DNA from: Chaenocephalus aceratus
Taxonomy: Eukaryota; Chordata; Actinopteri; Perciformes; Channichthyidae
Direction: 5' to 3'
Length of the DNA stretch: 64,000 nt
Assembly: GCA_023974075.1 (NCBI GenBank)
Contig: JAMFTG010000067.1
Location: forward strand, 87,501 to 151,500
Every line of letters starts with the position of its first letter. Positions within the stretch are counted from its first letter, which is position 1. Shown one piece after another: positions 12,361 through 25,584 of this stretch. The notes beneath the pieces were generated by a model that worked only from the letters and a program-made list of their open reading frames with translations, did not search any database and was not told the origin of the DNA. The position numbers and the translations under genes were made by a program.

Positions 12361-12867
12361 TCCCCTAGCTGATTATTTCATATCGAAAAACCCTAACTCT
12401 ATTATTGTATTTGTCATATGTGTATTGTACTTTTTGTTTTATATATTTAGATTTGTTCTAAACATTTCCCTTTGTTATGTTTTCCAATAGTTTCTACATG
12501 TACAGCTTAATTATCCTTACTTTGTTCATGAATGCACCATGATGTACCAAAGCAATGTCCTTTTATGAATACACCTTTACATTTGGCACTAAATCTGATT
12601 CTGATGTTGAAAAACAAAGTGTATACAAACCAAATTAACGGTCATACGTTATATGGTACAGTCAAAGCTAAGTCACCGAACTCTGTCTGACAATAACACA
12701 GAGGCTGCTTTGGAGCCATTCAATGCAGATGTGTCTGTTAAACATAACATGTATGCGTACCTAATGCGAAAGTCCACAGCTCTCCCGCTTTGAATCCCGC
12801 TAAACTGAACATATTTTACTTTGCGCGAACCTAACGCTAATTAAACCTTTTGAATAAACATTCCCCC
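12361..12867. other. No gene recognised
   Basis: AT-rich intronic sequence. Nothing supportable. Confidence 0.4.
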
Positions 12868-12871
12868 TTAA

Positions 12872-13229
12872 AGGTGGGGTAGGTAGTTTTGGAGAAGAAA
12901 GCGGCTTGAGTGCGCTAGAATTTGAAAATACACAGAGGGAAAGAATCTGCTACTTCCTCACAGAGCCCCTCCTCCAACACGAACACACACATGACCAACG
13001 AGGGCACGAGATAAGTGTGTGCCCAGATGGAAGGCTGGCAGGCAGGCAGGCAGGCCGTCCAGTTACTTTAGCCGGCTTCAGATGATTGGTCGTACTTTCT
13101 AGAGTATCACGGGTTCCAGAGATGATATTTATTTATGGATTTTTCGTCAAAGCACTTTCAGATATTCATTGCTATCTGGATGTTAAGAGTATATCTCGAG
13201 CCGGTTTCTCAAACTTACCTACCCCACCT
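12872..13229. mobile_element. TTAA-target MITE, 358 bp
   Basis: It starts AGGTGGGGTAGGTA and ends TACCTACCCCACCT, perfect inverted repeats, with TTAA at 12868-12871 and 13230-13233. The AGGT...ACCT tips match those of the MITE at 3883-4350, so both may use the same transposase type. It encodes no protein. Confidence 0.9.
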
Positions 13230-13233
13230 TTAA

Positions 13234-14105
13234 GTGCATGTTTGAAATAGTTTTTACAATATTTTTGTTCTAAATTCCCCTTCCTAATTCTTCTTACTTT
13301 AGTTTGATATACGCACCATTATCAACCAAAGCAATTTCAAAGTCTTTCTGACAATGACTTCTGCATTGAGCCATTCAGCGCAGATCTATAATCAAAAATA
13401 AAATATATGGCACATTTCTGCACAATTATACGTCTTTTCAAACCGCACAGCTCCTCCATACAGGCACCATTATGCACAGTCCTTGTCTGAGTGAACCTAC
13501 TTGGCAATACACTCTGAGAAATCTACGTTTTTACAAAAGCAACACAAAACAAACGTTGATAAGTAGCATGCTACAGTGGCTTTACAGCATTCACCTCAAA
13601 GCCAAGTGCCTCACTCTGCAGACAGGCAATAAGTATATCCTGTTATCTAGGCTGGTCCACCCTGTCAGAGACGTCATGCCTCATTATACCATAATGACCA
13701 GAGAGGCTGTCCAGCAGCATCCTCTGGGACCCAAAGCATGCTCTGAACGGACAATCTGAACTGCTGCCATCTGATGGAGATTCACTAAAGTCAGCCTGAA
13801 GCATCCTCCGTGCTCCAGTCCGTCCTCTCCGTGAACACAGAGCTGAATCCAGATCAAAAGCACGCTGAAGGCTCTTTGAGCGGCTCTCACTGATCCTGCT
13901 GTTACGTTAATGTTGTTGTTGATTGTTTTCCATGTGTTGTGTGTTGATGTTTGTCTGTTGATGTTACACATGGAGCGGCTGTGACGCAAGGAGCATTTCA
14001 GACTTGATCGGACCATTGAAGTGTCGTACTGACTCTAATCTGAACGTGTTCACAGTCCAGGTATGTCTGGCTCACAATGACTCAGCTCCGCGGACACTGA
14101 GCTCC
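13234..14105. other. No gene recognised
   Basis: Contains open frames of about 100 codons (13472-13759 and 13684-14016) with no recognisable product and no splice context that would make them exons. May hold old retroelement sequence. Confidence 0.35.
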
Positions 14106-14109
14106 AGAC

Positions 14110-15505
14110 TCTGAGGGCAGCGGCCCACGGTGCTGAATGAGAGCAACGGTCCACGGTGCTGAACGAGAGCAGCGGTCCACGGTGCTGAATGAGAGCAGCG
14201 ATCCACGGTGCTGAATGAGGGCAGCGGCCCACGGTGCTGAATGAGAGCAACGGTCCACGGTGCTGAACGAGAGCAGCGGTCCACGGTGCTGAATGAGAGC
14301 AGCGATCCACGGTGCTGAACGAGAGCAGCGGTCCACGGTGCTGAACGAGAGCAGCGGTCCACGGTGCTGAACGAGAGCAGCGGTCCACGGTGCTGAACGA
14401 GAGCAACGGTCCACGGTGCTGAACGAGAGCAGCGGTCCACGGTGCTGAATGAGGGCAGCGGTCCACGGTGCTGAATGAGGGCAGCGGTCCACGGTGCTGA
14501 ACGAGAGCAACGGTCCACGGTGCTGAACGAGAGCAGCGGTCCACGGTGCTGAATGAGAGCAGCGGTCCACGGTGCTGAACGAGAGCAACGGTCCACGGTG
14601 CTGAATGAGGGCAGCGGTCCACGGTGCTGAATGAGGGCAGCGGTCCACGGTGCTGAATGAGAGCACGGTCCACGGTGCTGAACGAGAGCAACGGTCCACG
14701 GTTGCTGAACGAGAGCAACGGTCCACGGTGCTGAATGAGGGCAGCGGTCCACGGTGCTGAATGAGAGCAACGGTCCACGGTGCTGAATGAGAGCAACGGT
14801 CCACGGTGCTGAATGAGGGCAGCGGTCCACGGTGCTGAATGAGAGCAACGGTCCACGGTGCTGAATGAGAGCAACGGTCCACGGTGCTGAACGAGAGCAA
14901 CGGTCCACGGTGCTGAATTGAGGGCAGCGGTCCACGGTGCTGAATGAGAGCAACGGTCCACGGTGCTGAATGAGGGCAGCGGTCCACGTGCTGAACGAGA
15001 GCAACGGTCCACGGTGCTGAATGAGGGCAGCGGTCCACGGTGCTGAACGAGAGCAGCGGTCCACGGTGTTGAAAGAGGGGCAGCGGTCCACGGTGCTGAA
15101 CGAGAGCAACGGTCCACGGTGCTGAACGAGAGCAGCGGTCCACGGTGCTGAACGAGAGCAGCGGTCCACGGTGCTGAATGAGAGCAGCGGTCCACGGTGC
15201 TGAATGAGGGCAGCGGTCCACGGTGCTGAATGAGAGCAACGGTCCACGGTGCTGAACGAGAGCAACGGTCCACGGTGCTGAACGAGAGCAGCGGTCCACG
15301 GTGCTGAACGAGAGCAGCGGTCCACGGTGCTGAACGAGGGCAGCGGTCCACGGTGCTGAATGAGGGCAGCGGTCCACGGTGCTGAATGAGAGCAACGGTC
15401 CACGGTGCTGAACGAGAGCAGCGGTCCACGGTGCTGAATGAGGGCAGCGGTCCACGATGCTGAATGAGGGCAGCGGTCCACGGTGCTGAATGAGAGCAGC
15501 GGACG
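14110..15505. repeat. 26-bp minisatellite, about 53 copies
   Basis: The unit gcagcggtccacggtgctga plus a variable tail (atgagg, acgaga) has a 26-base period, with a few copies of 25 or 27. On the minus strand all three frames are open for 469-488 codons. This follows from a stop-free unit whose length is not divisible by three, so each frame cycles through the same peptide. It is not a gene. Confidence 0.97.
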
Positions 15506-15644
15506 TGAATGAACATCCTCTCATCTCCCAGTTCTCAGATAGTCATCGGTAATAATCATCTGGTTCTTTCTCTGAGCAGCACAATCACTCCATGATGTGG
15601 CACCAACGTTTACTCTCGCCACTAAGGGTAGTGTTATACTATAC

Positions 15645-16448
15645 AAATGTTGTGGTACCACTTTATATTAAGGTACACGTATTCAACATCAACTAGTTGT
15701 TAATGAACATGCATGTTAGCAGTATATTGGCTCTTTATTAGTCATTATAAAACACGTATTAATGCCTTATTCTACATGAACATATTCTACAAGTACTAGG
15801 CCATTAAGTCTTTCCTCAATAACCCACTAATTAGCGCTTATTTATTGTAAGTAAGGAAGTTGTTGTACATGAGTTTTGGTCTTAATATGCGCTGCTCAAT
15901 ACGCGCCTAATAGTGGAGCAGATAAGTGTGATTTTTTGGCAGAATCGTTCAAATGGTGATACAAGCATGACATTTGGTAGGAACGTTCCTTTAGGATCAC
16001 TCTGCAAAAAAAAAGTGCTAGCCACGTGGATTTTCAACATGGCGGCCATTTTTTCCAAGATGGCCGCCAGGGTATGAAAAAAACAACTTTTAACCATAGA
16101 AATCACCAGAGATGTCGGATTTATTTCATCTTGGTGTCGATTTATAGGTTTTTGACCTTGCTAGAGCTGATTCCTGAGTGTATTGATCGATTTCTTGAAC
16201 CAATAAATCAATTTTAGGACTTGTGTAACAATAAAGAAGTCAAATGACAACTATTGTGCCGGCTTCGAATACAAGTAAATTGGTTCTCGTTATAGACGGG
16301 GAAGGTTAGAATTGCCCCTCCAAAGGACTGCTAATGCCGGCAGCATTAATTGTCAGTACAACAGAGGACAGGCGAGCAACATGTATGTTAGTTAACAACA
16401 AGTTGATGGTGAATATATGTACCTTAATGTAAAGTGTTACCAACATTT
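15645..16448. mobile_element. Non-autonomous DNA transposon next to a splice donor
   Basis: The left end aaatgttgtggtaccacttt pairs with the right end read inward, aaatgttggtaacacttta, and the match runs on through ttaaggtac. An internal hairpin has arms GGCGGCCAT and ATGGCCGCC (about 16040-16068). This type of end (ggtaacacttta) is widespread in fish. The right edge lies 42 bp inside the intron that begins at 16490. No transposase is seen. Confidence 0.75.
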
Positions 16449-16490
16449 AATTTCATTTAGTGACTGGAAATCCTTTGCCTTGTGACTTAC

Positions 16491-16588
16491 TTGGCACCCT
16501 GTTGATGGCTTTGAGAGGCCGCAGCACCCTCACTGTCCTGATGGCGGTGAAGTTCAGGTTCTGCAGGTCCAACGAGTACTCGATCATC
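16491..16588 (-). CDS. cacna1i: Cav3 T-type calcium channel exon: domain I S3 end, S3-S4 loop, S4
   Basis: This 98-bp exon codes for the end of S3 ([10 protein letters not shown]), the short extracellular loop (LNFTAIR) and the S4 voltage sensor [16 protein letters not shown] of repeat I in the pore subunit of a low-voltage-activated calcium channel of the plasma membrane. The S4 has a positive charge at every third position (R, R, R, K, R), as needed to sense voltage. The acceptor is tatttccag and the donor is a consensus GTAAGT (16490-16485). The first base completes the glycine codon left by exon 52006-52139, and the exon ends one base into a serine codon. LKAINRVPS and IEYSLDLQN favour Cav3.3 over Cav3.1 and Cav3.2, which usually have LRAINR. 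The family is very secure, the paralogue less so. The next downstream exon is not in the window. Confidence 0.95.
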
Positions 16589-16947
16589 CTGGAAATACAC
16601 AAGGCATGCAGAACAACTGGTTACAAAATATATACTGAGACTTTAAATGTGAGCGATGGGATGTGAATACATGATATCATGCATCTGTGACCCTACCGTC
16701 CTTCAGACCTTTCAAGTCTCAAGTCTCTTTTCAGTCTTTCATGTCTCGTTTTAGTCGTTTTTCCTTCACCGGGGGTTTAATATACAGATTCACGGCAGCC
16801 CAAACAAACCATAATAATTGGACTTGTGTTTGTTTAAAATGAAGTAAAGACCTGTTCATAAAAGCACCCTGAGGCGTATCGAATGGAATGAGAAGCAAGA
16901 CCAATGCAAACAAAAAGAACCCATGGGATCATCACAGAGGAGCGACA

Positions 16948-18189
<1,242 letters not shown>

Positions 18190-18250
18190 AGGCGCTGCCA
18201 ACAGCTAAGAATACTCGATTCTGATTGGTCAATTTGGACATTCGAGAGGT
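18190..18250. mobile_element. Solo end of the transposon family at 39231-40070
   Basis: The stretch aatactcgattctgattggt is shared, in inverse orientation, with the right end of the 39-40 kb element. Only a terminal fragment is present. Confidence 0.5.
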
Positions 18251-18960
18251 CTGCTATTTTTCGTTGCTACGGAGAATGCTCTGACCAAGGGACTCGGTGC
18301 AGTCAAATCAATCTGCAGTCTGGTTGATTGCCATCAGCTGTTTAAATCCATCAGAAAACACCAAAACATTAAAGCACGGAGACATGTCAACAAAGAACCA
18401 CAAACGGTCCAATATGAACCTGAGAAGGAGCAGAATATGGCCCCTTTAAAATGAATTTCGTGTCTATGCATGTTGGTCTTTTGTCGACACATAGGCCTTG
18501 AATTTGAAACTGAGCTTATAACGTTGCTAATATGACTTTTAACAAGTTTACACGCACCTGAAAACAGGGCCAATTACTTGAGGATGAAAGAGGAGAGATA
18601 CATCATTCCAGTGGATTACATCTCAGGGAGCTCACTGGAACTACAGAAGCGCCCATGATAGAAGATGATAGACAGATTGATCCAATCACCTGCCAAGTGC
18701 TTTTGAAAGTGCCCTGTCCTTTCCAAATGGCTTTCAATGGAGCTTCAGATGCTTTGGGAAACCATCTGAGTCAGGTTAGCAACGCTCCATCACATGTTTC
18801 TATCACAGGGTGAATCTTAAACTGAAGCTCGACTTTAAAGCAACCCAACGGAAGCTTCATGTAAGTTCAGTTATTTCACTCGCAGCTCGGGCCTGCGGGG
18901 TGCTAGAGACGGGAGCACGTTGATACGACCTCCTAGCCGGAGTTATGGCCGCATTTTACA
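18251..18960. other. No gene recognised
   Basis: Intronic sequence without supportable features. Confidence 0.4.
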
Positions 18961-18964
18961 ATAA

Positions 18965-19063
18965 ACTTCCGTTGGGTCGCTTAAAAATAAATATCGCAAT
19001 TCGAATCGCAATTTTTGTCAGAAAAATCGCAATTAGATTTTTTCCCAAATCGTGCAGCCCTAA
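18965..19063. mobile_element. Terminal fragment of a hAT element
   Basis: It reads in to a terminus cccaaatcgtgcagccctaa, the inverse of the common fish hAT end ttagggctgcacgat. Repeated aaatcgcaatt blocks precede it. The other end is absent, and a CA tract begins directly at the terminus. Confidence 0.65.
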
Positions 19064-19143
19064 CACACACACACACCACACACACACACACAACACACAC
19101 ACACACACAACACACACACATAAACACACACACACACACACAC

Positions 19144-19178
<35 letters not shown>

Positions 19179-19335
19179 CTGTTAGGAGTCTATTATACAC
19201 ACCAGCACACTAACACACACACACAACACACACACCCACCCAAACCACACAAAGCATTAGCCCTGATACACCGTAATTGAACACACTGAACTGATGTACA
19301 GACAGATAACCTCAGTATCACCTAAATACAAGTTA

Positions 19336-19409
<74 letters not shown>

Positions 19410-19410
19410 C
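19064..19410. repeat. Compound (CA)n tracts
   Basis: Broken CA runs (about 19064-19176, 19212-19250 and 19343-19410) with frequent CAA and CACC interruptions. Confidence 0.95.
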
Positions 19411-19542
19411 TAGATAAAGTGCTCGGGGCAGACTCCAGGCTCTCACAAAGCAAAGTGTCAAATCAGAGTGCAGAGGCTACACACAAACACAACTGCACAC
19501 ACACTTTCTGTCTTCCTCACACTTACATCCCCAACTCACTAT

Positions 19543-19544
19543 TG

Positions 19545-19588
<44 letters not shown>
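19543..19588. repeat. (GT)n microsatellite
   Basis: About 46 bases of GT. Its orientation is opposite to the CA tracts on its left. Confidence 0.97.
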
Positions 19589-19591
<3 letters not shown>

Positions 19592-19673
19592 AGTTAGGAC
19601 TGCTCTCTATTCAAACTTGTGTTTCCACAGAGAGGTTTTTTTAACATCCTCTTGGACTGTTTTAGTTCCATCG

Positions 19674-19762
19674 CTCCGGTATCTCCTCTCCTCTGGTATC
19701 TCCTCTCCTCTGGGAGCTGCTCCCAGAGGAGAGGAGATACCAGAGGAGAGGAGATACCGGAG
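19674..19762. repeat. 89-bp perfect palindrome
   Basis: Two 44-base arms (19674-19717 and 19719-19762) are exact reverse complements around a single central T at 19718. Each arm holds two direct copies of the 17-mer GGTATCTCCTCTCCTCT. The left arm is almost pure pyrimidine and the right almost pure purine, so cruciform or triplex structure is possible. The match stops abruptly at both outer edges. Confidence 0.97.
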
Positions 19763-20129
19763 GAGAGCTGCTCCGTCTCCACCGTTTACTTGATCCTAAA
19801 AAGCACAAGTTGGTGAATATTCTCCCAGGAACCATCACAAGGGACCATTAGAGGAGTTCTTCTCCAGGTTTTTACGGAGAGCTTTGAATGTTGGAGATAA
19901 TCTAAGGCTTTGAAACGCTGTTGTACTGGACTCGTGGGTAGATCTGAGTGAAACGTCCATTTAGAAAGCCCTTCACTTCCCGTTGTAAATCACCACAGTA
20001 TATGTTTTGTAATATTGTTGATCTGTACAAAGGTTATTTTAGGATGGCTCATACTCAAACAGAAAAGGAAATTGGAAGTTTTACTCATTGAAAGTCAAGT
20101 TATGTTTTCTCTTATCAGTTACTTTACAC

Positions 20130-20878
20130 TTTAGAATCCTGAAGACAGCCTATCCGTTTTTAAGAGTGCGCTTAAGACCTTCCTTTTTGATAAAGCTTAT
20201 AGTTAGGGCTGATTAGATTCAGCCCCTAGTTTTGCTGATATAGGCTTAGTCTGTCGGGGGACATCTTCCTTCTTCCTTCTCTCTGTCTGTACCTGTGTCC
20301 TCTCATGTTCCCATTAACCCAGCTTCCCCACATCTCTTTCTCTTTGGTGTCTATATACGCCGGGATCCGGAGTCATGGATGATCCTGCGGTCCTGTGTCC
20401 TGGATCGCGAGCCTTGGATCTTGAGTCGTGGCTGTGGTCCTGCATCATAGGTCCTGGATGGATATCCTCGTGGATTCATCTTCCTATTATACACACATGC
20501 ATTTCCAAACATCTGGACTACCTATGTTGCAAATGTATTATCTTTTCAATTTACACACGGCATCTATTGCACGTCTGTCCGTCCTGGGAGAGGGATCTCT
20601 CCTCTGCTGCTCTCCCTGAGGTTTCTCCCATGTTCCCTTTAAACTGTGGGTTTTCTCCGGAAGTCTTTCCTTGTACGATGTGAGGGTCTAAGGACAGAGG
20701 GTGTAAGGACAGAGGGTCTGAGGACAGAGGGTCTAAGGACAGAGGGTCTAAGGACAGAGGGTGTCGTATTGTCATACTGATATTCTGTACACACTGTGAA
20801 GACCACTGAGACAAATGTAACATTTGTGATATTGGGCTATAAATAAACATTGATTGATTGATTGATTGATTGAAGGAC
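20130..20878 (+). mobile_element. LINE 3' end with (ATTG)n tail
   Basis: It begins in text typical of fish LINE C-termini (agacagcctatccgttttta, cttcctttttgataaagctt). It runs through a 3' untranslated region with gaggtttctcccatgttccc, and ends gggctataaataaacattg plus four to five copies of attg. A run of the unit aggacagagggtct lies at about 20690-20763. Related fragments are at 8683-8965 and 34276-34575. No intact coding sequence. Confidence 0.8.
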
Positions 20879-21204
20879 ACCCAAGAGTTTCACCTGAAAG
20901 TTAGAAATGGGACAAAGATGATGTGTCCCCATTAGTACTCTCAAGTTTTAAAGGCTTTTTTGTTGAATGCACAGAAGACACAGCGTAGTTGTTGGATATG
21001 AAAATCTGAAGGCCGCTCCAATAATGCATGAATACAATATAAGAAAGGCAAAGAAAAAAGACATAACATAGTGCAAGTTAACTGCAGGAATAAGTATCTG
21101 CATTAAAATGGACACATTTAAAGAGAATGTTAAATGCAATCCTCGGTTAAAAAAAACAGGTTAAAAGAAAACAGGTTTTAAGCAACGTTCTATGTGCGTC
21201 TCTT

Positions 21205-21352
21205 CTTATGTGCTCTTTCCAACTCATCAACATAATAATAATAACAATTCTTTGCATTTCTTTAGCTCTTTTTCAAGTGCTCAAAGTGATTTACATTACT
21301 TATATCATCATGTAATGCATCAACACTTTGGACAGTACCCACAGGAGAAAGG
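21205..21352 (-). mobile_element. Retroelement 3' tail fragment
   Basis: On the minus strand, tgtaaatcactttgagcact and agaaatgcaaagaatt form a tail of the kind shared by fish LINEs and SINEs, next to a short (AAT)n run. Only the tail is present. Confidence 0.45.
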
Positions 21353-21360
21353 ACAAAATT

Positions 21361-21553
21361 GTGTGTGGCGCAGTGGGTTGTGCGTATGTGTTGGGGGCAG
21401 GTGGTCACAGGTTCAAACCCAACTGCAGTCAGCATGTGTGTTGTGTCCCTGAGACTCTTCACCCCAAATTATTCCTGTGGGGATTGTCCACAGTATTGAG
21501 TATGTAAGTCGCTTTGGATAAAAGCGTCTAACAAGTAACATGTAATGTAATGC
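21361..21553 (+). mobile_element. tRNA-derived SINE
   Basis: A box TGGCGCAGTGG is at 21366-21376 and B box GGTTCAAACCC at 21410-21420, an RNA polymerase III promoter of tRNA type. A 3' tail follows, with gtaagtcgctttggataaaa and a short (atgta)n end. This tail type is shared with fish LINEs, whose reverse transcriptase mobilises such SINEs. Confidence 0.85.
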
Positions 21554-21984
21554 CTGTGTTTATAAAGAATAGAAGGAGACTAAGATGAAGAAATGACTGC
21601 TTATTGTAATAATATATATATAATGTGCAACCTGAATAAATGTATTTGCTATAAACAAGTGTTGATGATGGATCAATTATAATTTTCCATCTAAATTTCA
21701 ATCAAAGTTACATCGAGTGATTAATGTTGGTCATGGTGCAGCGATCTTCACATTCACATCAGTCAATGTCAAACCCTCCATCGTCAGAGTCAGCTATAAA
21801 CAATGTGTGTAGTGAAACAACCAAAAGATTAATGAGAGAAATCAGAAACTCATTATATTGGGTATTTCATTGGAATTGTTTAACCATAGTTTATGTGGTG
21901 CATGTCATGTGACAGAAGCATGTGCCATGATTGGCTCTGGTTACTGTCTCTTTTAGTGTGTATTTGGCTACATCATTACATTTC

Positions 21985-22045
21985 AATTCAAATTCAAAAT
22001 ATCTTTATTGGCATTACCATTTCAAAAACACAGTATTGCCAAAGC
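21985..22045 (-). mobile_element. Non-LTR element 3' tail
   Basis: On the plus strand ttcaattcaaattcaaaata is followed by tctttattggcattacc, the inverse of a common fish retroelement 3' end that includes AATAAA. Only the tail is present. Confidence 0.5.
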
Positions 22046-22325
22046 AATGTGTTAGCATGCTAGCATTTGTTAATTTGAAGTAAGACAACGTGCAGCAGAG
22101 GTTGATGGGTTTGAGTTTTGCTGGTGTTTATTCATTCTAGTGGATTGTAGGGCCGTACCTATATAAGGTATATTTATACATTTTCTTTTTCAAAATACCA
22201 AACAGATCATATATTTTAGCCATGCCTCATTTCACTCTATTTTCCTCTTGTCCACCCTGTCTTTGCATGCGCTGCAGCTGACCACGCCCCCTTGCCAAGG
22301 AGGGAGCCGAGTTACGAGCGTCATC

Positions 22326-22624
22326 TTACCATACTGTTACCATGCTGTTACCATTGCTGTTACCATGCTGTTACCATGCAGTTACCATGCTGTTACCATG
22401 CTGTTACCATGCTGTTACCATGCTGTTACCATGCTGTTACCATGCAGTTACCATGCTGTTACCATTGCTGTTACCATGCTGTTACCATTGCTGTTACCAT
22501 GCTGTTACCATGCAGTTACCATGCTGTTACCATGCTGTTACCATGCTGTTACCATGCAGTTACCATGATGTTACCATGCTGTTACCATGCTGTTACCATG
22601 CTGTTACCATGCTGTTACCATGCC
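22326..22624. repeat. 11-bp tandem repeat (catgctgttac)n, about 27 copies
   Basis: The unit is catgctgttac with variants catgcagttac and cattgctgttac. Frames read through as LLPCCYHAVTM because the unit has no stops. They are not genes. Confidence 0.97.
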
Positions 22625-23810
22625 ACAGCAACCTCTCATTCCCCTGATTGGTGGAGAGTTGCCCATATAGGCGGAGCTCCTCATCACTGTCGTCAGACTA
22701 TTTTCAAATCTGTATCAGTCTGTATCAGATCCGTTGCAGCCCTGTTCTTAGAGATTTGGATATGGAGAAAAAGAGAGAGGGTTGTGTTTTCTGACACTTG
22801 GTGAGTTCCCTGACACACCGGGGACACGTTTAAAAGACGTACACAAGTGCATTTTGCATGATAGGTCCCCTTGAAGGAAAGTGTTGCACAAACTCAAAGA
22901 TTGACCGAACAAAGGTACTAATTGAACATGTGAGTTATTGAGAAACATTTTGTATCCGCACCAAATTGAAAGGCAATCCATCCAATAGCTGTATTTGAAA
23001 TATCAATCAGAAACACAAACAACCTCCAAATCATCCAATAAGTCATTAGATATTTCTGACTCGTCATCAATAAAGTGACGAGGCTAGCATGGCTAACTAC
23101 AATTAGCTTGTCTCGGTTGTATGTCACTACAAACCAGTCAAGTTACAGTTTGTCTGTCCATGTGAGAAATCGTCACCCGAAGCATGATAACTCAGTGTGA
23201 TATTGACTTTTGTCTACCAAATTTGAATCACCTCATCCTTGATTCCATGTTAACGTTGGTGATACATTTAAAGAAATTCCCTCTAGGCCTTCCCGAGATA
23301 TTGAGTTCTGAACATCTGGAAAATAGTAGAGAAAACCCGAAATAAAAGGCCCTATTGTTGTTGGCACAGTGGCATAGATGCACAGCCGACACACTGCAAT
23401 ATAGTTGCTAATTACTTAAGGTGGTAAATATTGCAGTCATAAATCCTATCTGTGACACATACATGCAGCTTTAGGCAAACCCAGCTGTACGGTGGCCTGC
23501 AAGGGAACATGCAAATGACCAGAGAGCGCTAAATGCTCAGGCAGAACTCCGTGTGGAGAAGATGGCATTCATTATTAAAAGGAGATGAATGGAAGCAGCA
23601 GATATTCTTTCCCAGAAGTGGTTTGCAAGTCAGAGAAGATAAAAGCCCCCCCCCCCACCACACACACACACAGAGACGACACACACTCATTTACAGCAGT
23701 TCTGACGCACTTGTTTCCCTCTCTACCTTTTCCCTTAAATGTTATTGCTTTAATTCCATCTATTCCTCTATTTTTCTTCTTTTACATCTTCTTAATTCCT
23801 TCCCTATTAG
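22625..23810. other. No gene recognised
   Basis: Intronic sequence with a short C-run and CA tract at 23646-23680. No exon supported. Confidence 0.4.
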
Positions 23811-23816
23811 TTGTGT

Positions 23817-23847
<31 letters not shown>

Positions 23848-23969
23848 TCTCTCTTTGTGATATTTTCAATTCTCACAATCCTGCAGAGTGTTGTGGCGTC
23901 AAAGCCCTAATAAGCTACTGTTACACCTCCAGCAGGGGACAGACACTCAAACACATGTCGCTGTGCGTG

Positions 23970-24007
<38 letters not shown>
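23817..24007. repeat. Two (GT)n microsatellites
   Basis: GT runs at about 23817-23847 and 23970-24007, separated by about 120 bases of unique sequence. Confidence 0.95.
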
Positions 24008-24009
<2 letters not shown>

Positions 24010-25584
24010 CATGTGAATATCTTGTCAGAGATGAAAGCCATCTGTCTGCTGAAGATGTTTCGGTCACATCATCTGTCCGTCTCTCCACATGTTCTGCACT
24101 GACGCAACACGTCATATATCAGACTGTATCTGCGTTACATGTTCATTAAGATGGGAGAAATCTACAGCAGGATAGTAAAGGGTTACGTTAGACTGAGGAG
24201 ACCCTGAGAACTGGACTGTGTTGAGAAGTCCCACCGGTAGAAATGATTGATTTGAAGCAGTAAATGAAATGAAATGATAAATGATGAAAGTAAAAGCCAG
24301 CGATTTGTGCTTCTCAGCATTCACACCGAACAAAGAGAGGGAGGGCTTCACCTGCCCTGCATGTCAAAGTGAGGTTTAGCCATGAACAGATCTGCCTTCT
24401 GTAAAAACATGTCCATCGAAAAAACGCAAAGATTAAGACTCTTAAAGACGAAGACAGCAGCTGTTAATATCTGCCTGGTGGGAACCGAGGCCTATACTAT
24501 GATGCAATAATATAACGTAAAGTAAGTATCAGTAAGTTAATTATATAATATCAACTTATGCACACATTTGAACGGAAAAGAACAGAGGAATCTATGTTTT
24601 TATGATTATGTAGGAATTCAAAAGCTATACCAAACAATGAACCAGGTTAATATGATAGCAGGTGAGGATCGGTCAAAGGACTGGACCAGGTTTCCAACAA
24701 TACTTCACCTCCAAAATTAGCCTTTCTGCATTCATAACTCATCTTGTGTGACTTGAAGTCTTAAAAAATGCCTCCACGGTTAATGAATAACGAAAAACAG
24801 TAATTAATTGAAGTGTACGAGGGCTACGTCTTAGATATGATCTTTTCTGTCTGACAGACAAAGCCAAAAACAAAGTACCCCTTGATGTTGTAGTGATGTC
24901 AACACACTTTCTGAAAATATGAGATATTTTCAACTCGAAGCGCTCAGAGCGGCCGCACAAAAGAAAACAGACTTTGTTTTTCTCAGATAACTCCACAGTG
25001 AACGGATGAGGACAAAGAGGTCATGTTTAATTGAAGACAATAGGGGACTGTCTTTGTTCGGTTAGTTTCCATCTGAAAGACACGGCCCAAAGCTAAGCTT
25101 CTTCTCTGTTTCCTACAGTAACGTCTCAAGCCCTCAGAAAATTCTAACTGTTTTCAACTCGAAGCACAATGACGGAGTTAGAGCCAGTATTTAGATTTCA
25201 TAAGAAAGGCCACCTAATTGTGACGTCTGTAGTCAACACACTATAAAAGACTACAATTCCCACGGCGCCTCGTCTAAAGTGAAAGTGATGGGCAACCTGC
25301 TAGAAAGACCCGTTGAGGAACAGTTAGTAACCGTTCAAATACCCTTTAAGTTATTAAGTGATATAAGCCTTATCAAGAAGAAAGTTGTTTGTTTTATTTG
25401 AGTTTTGCTTATTTGTTTTGAATATTGTAAAGGCCTCTTTTCTTCGTTGCACATGTAAAAGTGTGTTATTTTATCTTTGAGCAAACACATCGCTTAATAC
25501 CATGCAAACCATCGGAAGCCAAGCACATCTTCAAACTGTAAGTACCACAAATATAAAGGGAAAAAACGAGTTAAAACATGTCTG
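24008..25584. other. No gene recognised
   Basis: Nothing assigned. A ZNF143-like site, ACTACAATTCCCA, lies at 25250-25262 directly after tataaaag (see findings). The region 24700-25200 has an internal near-repeat (ttttcaactcgaagc twice) that may be an old transposon. Confidence 0.4.

Noticed and set aside
14050..15524. Three overlapping minus-strand frames of 469-488 codons
   Set aside because: They are the same 26-bp tandem unit read in three frames.
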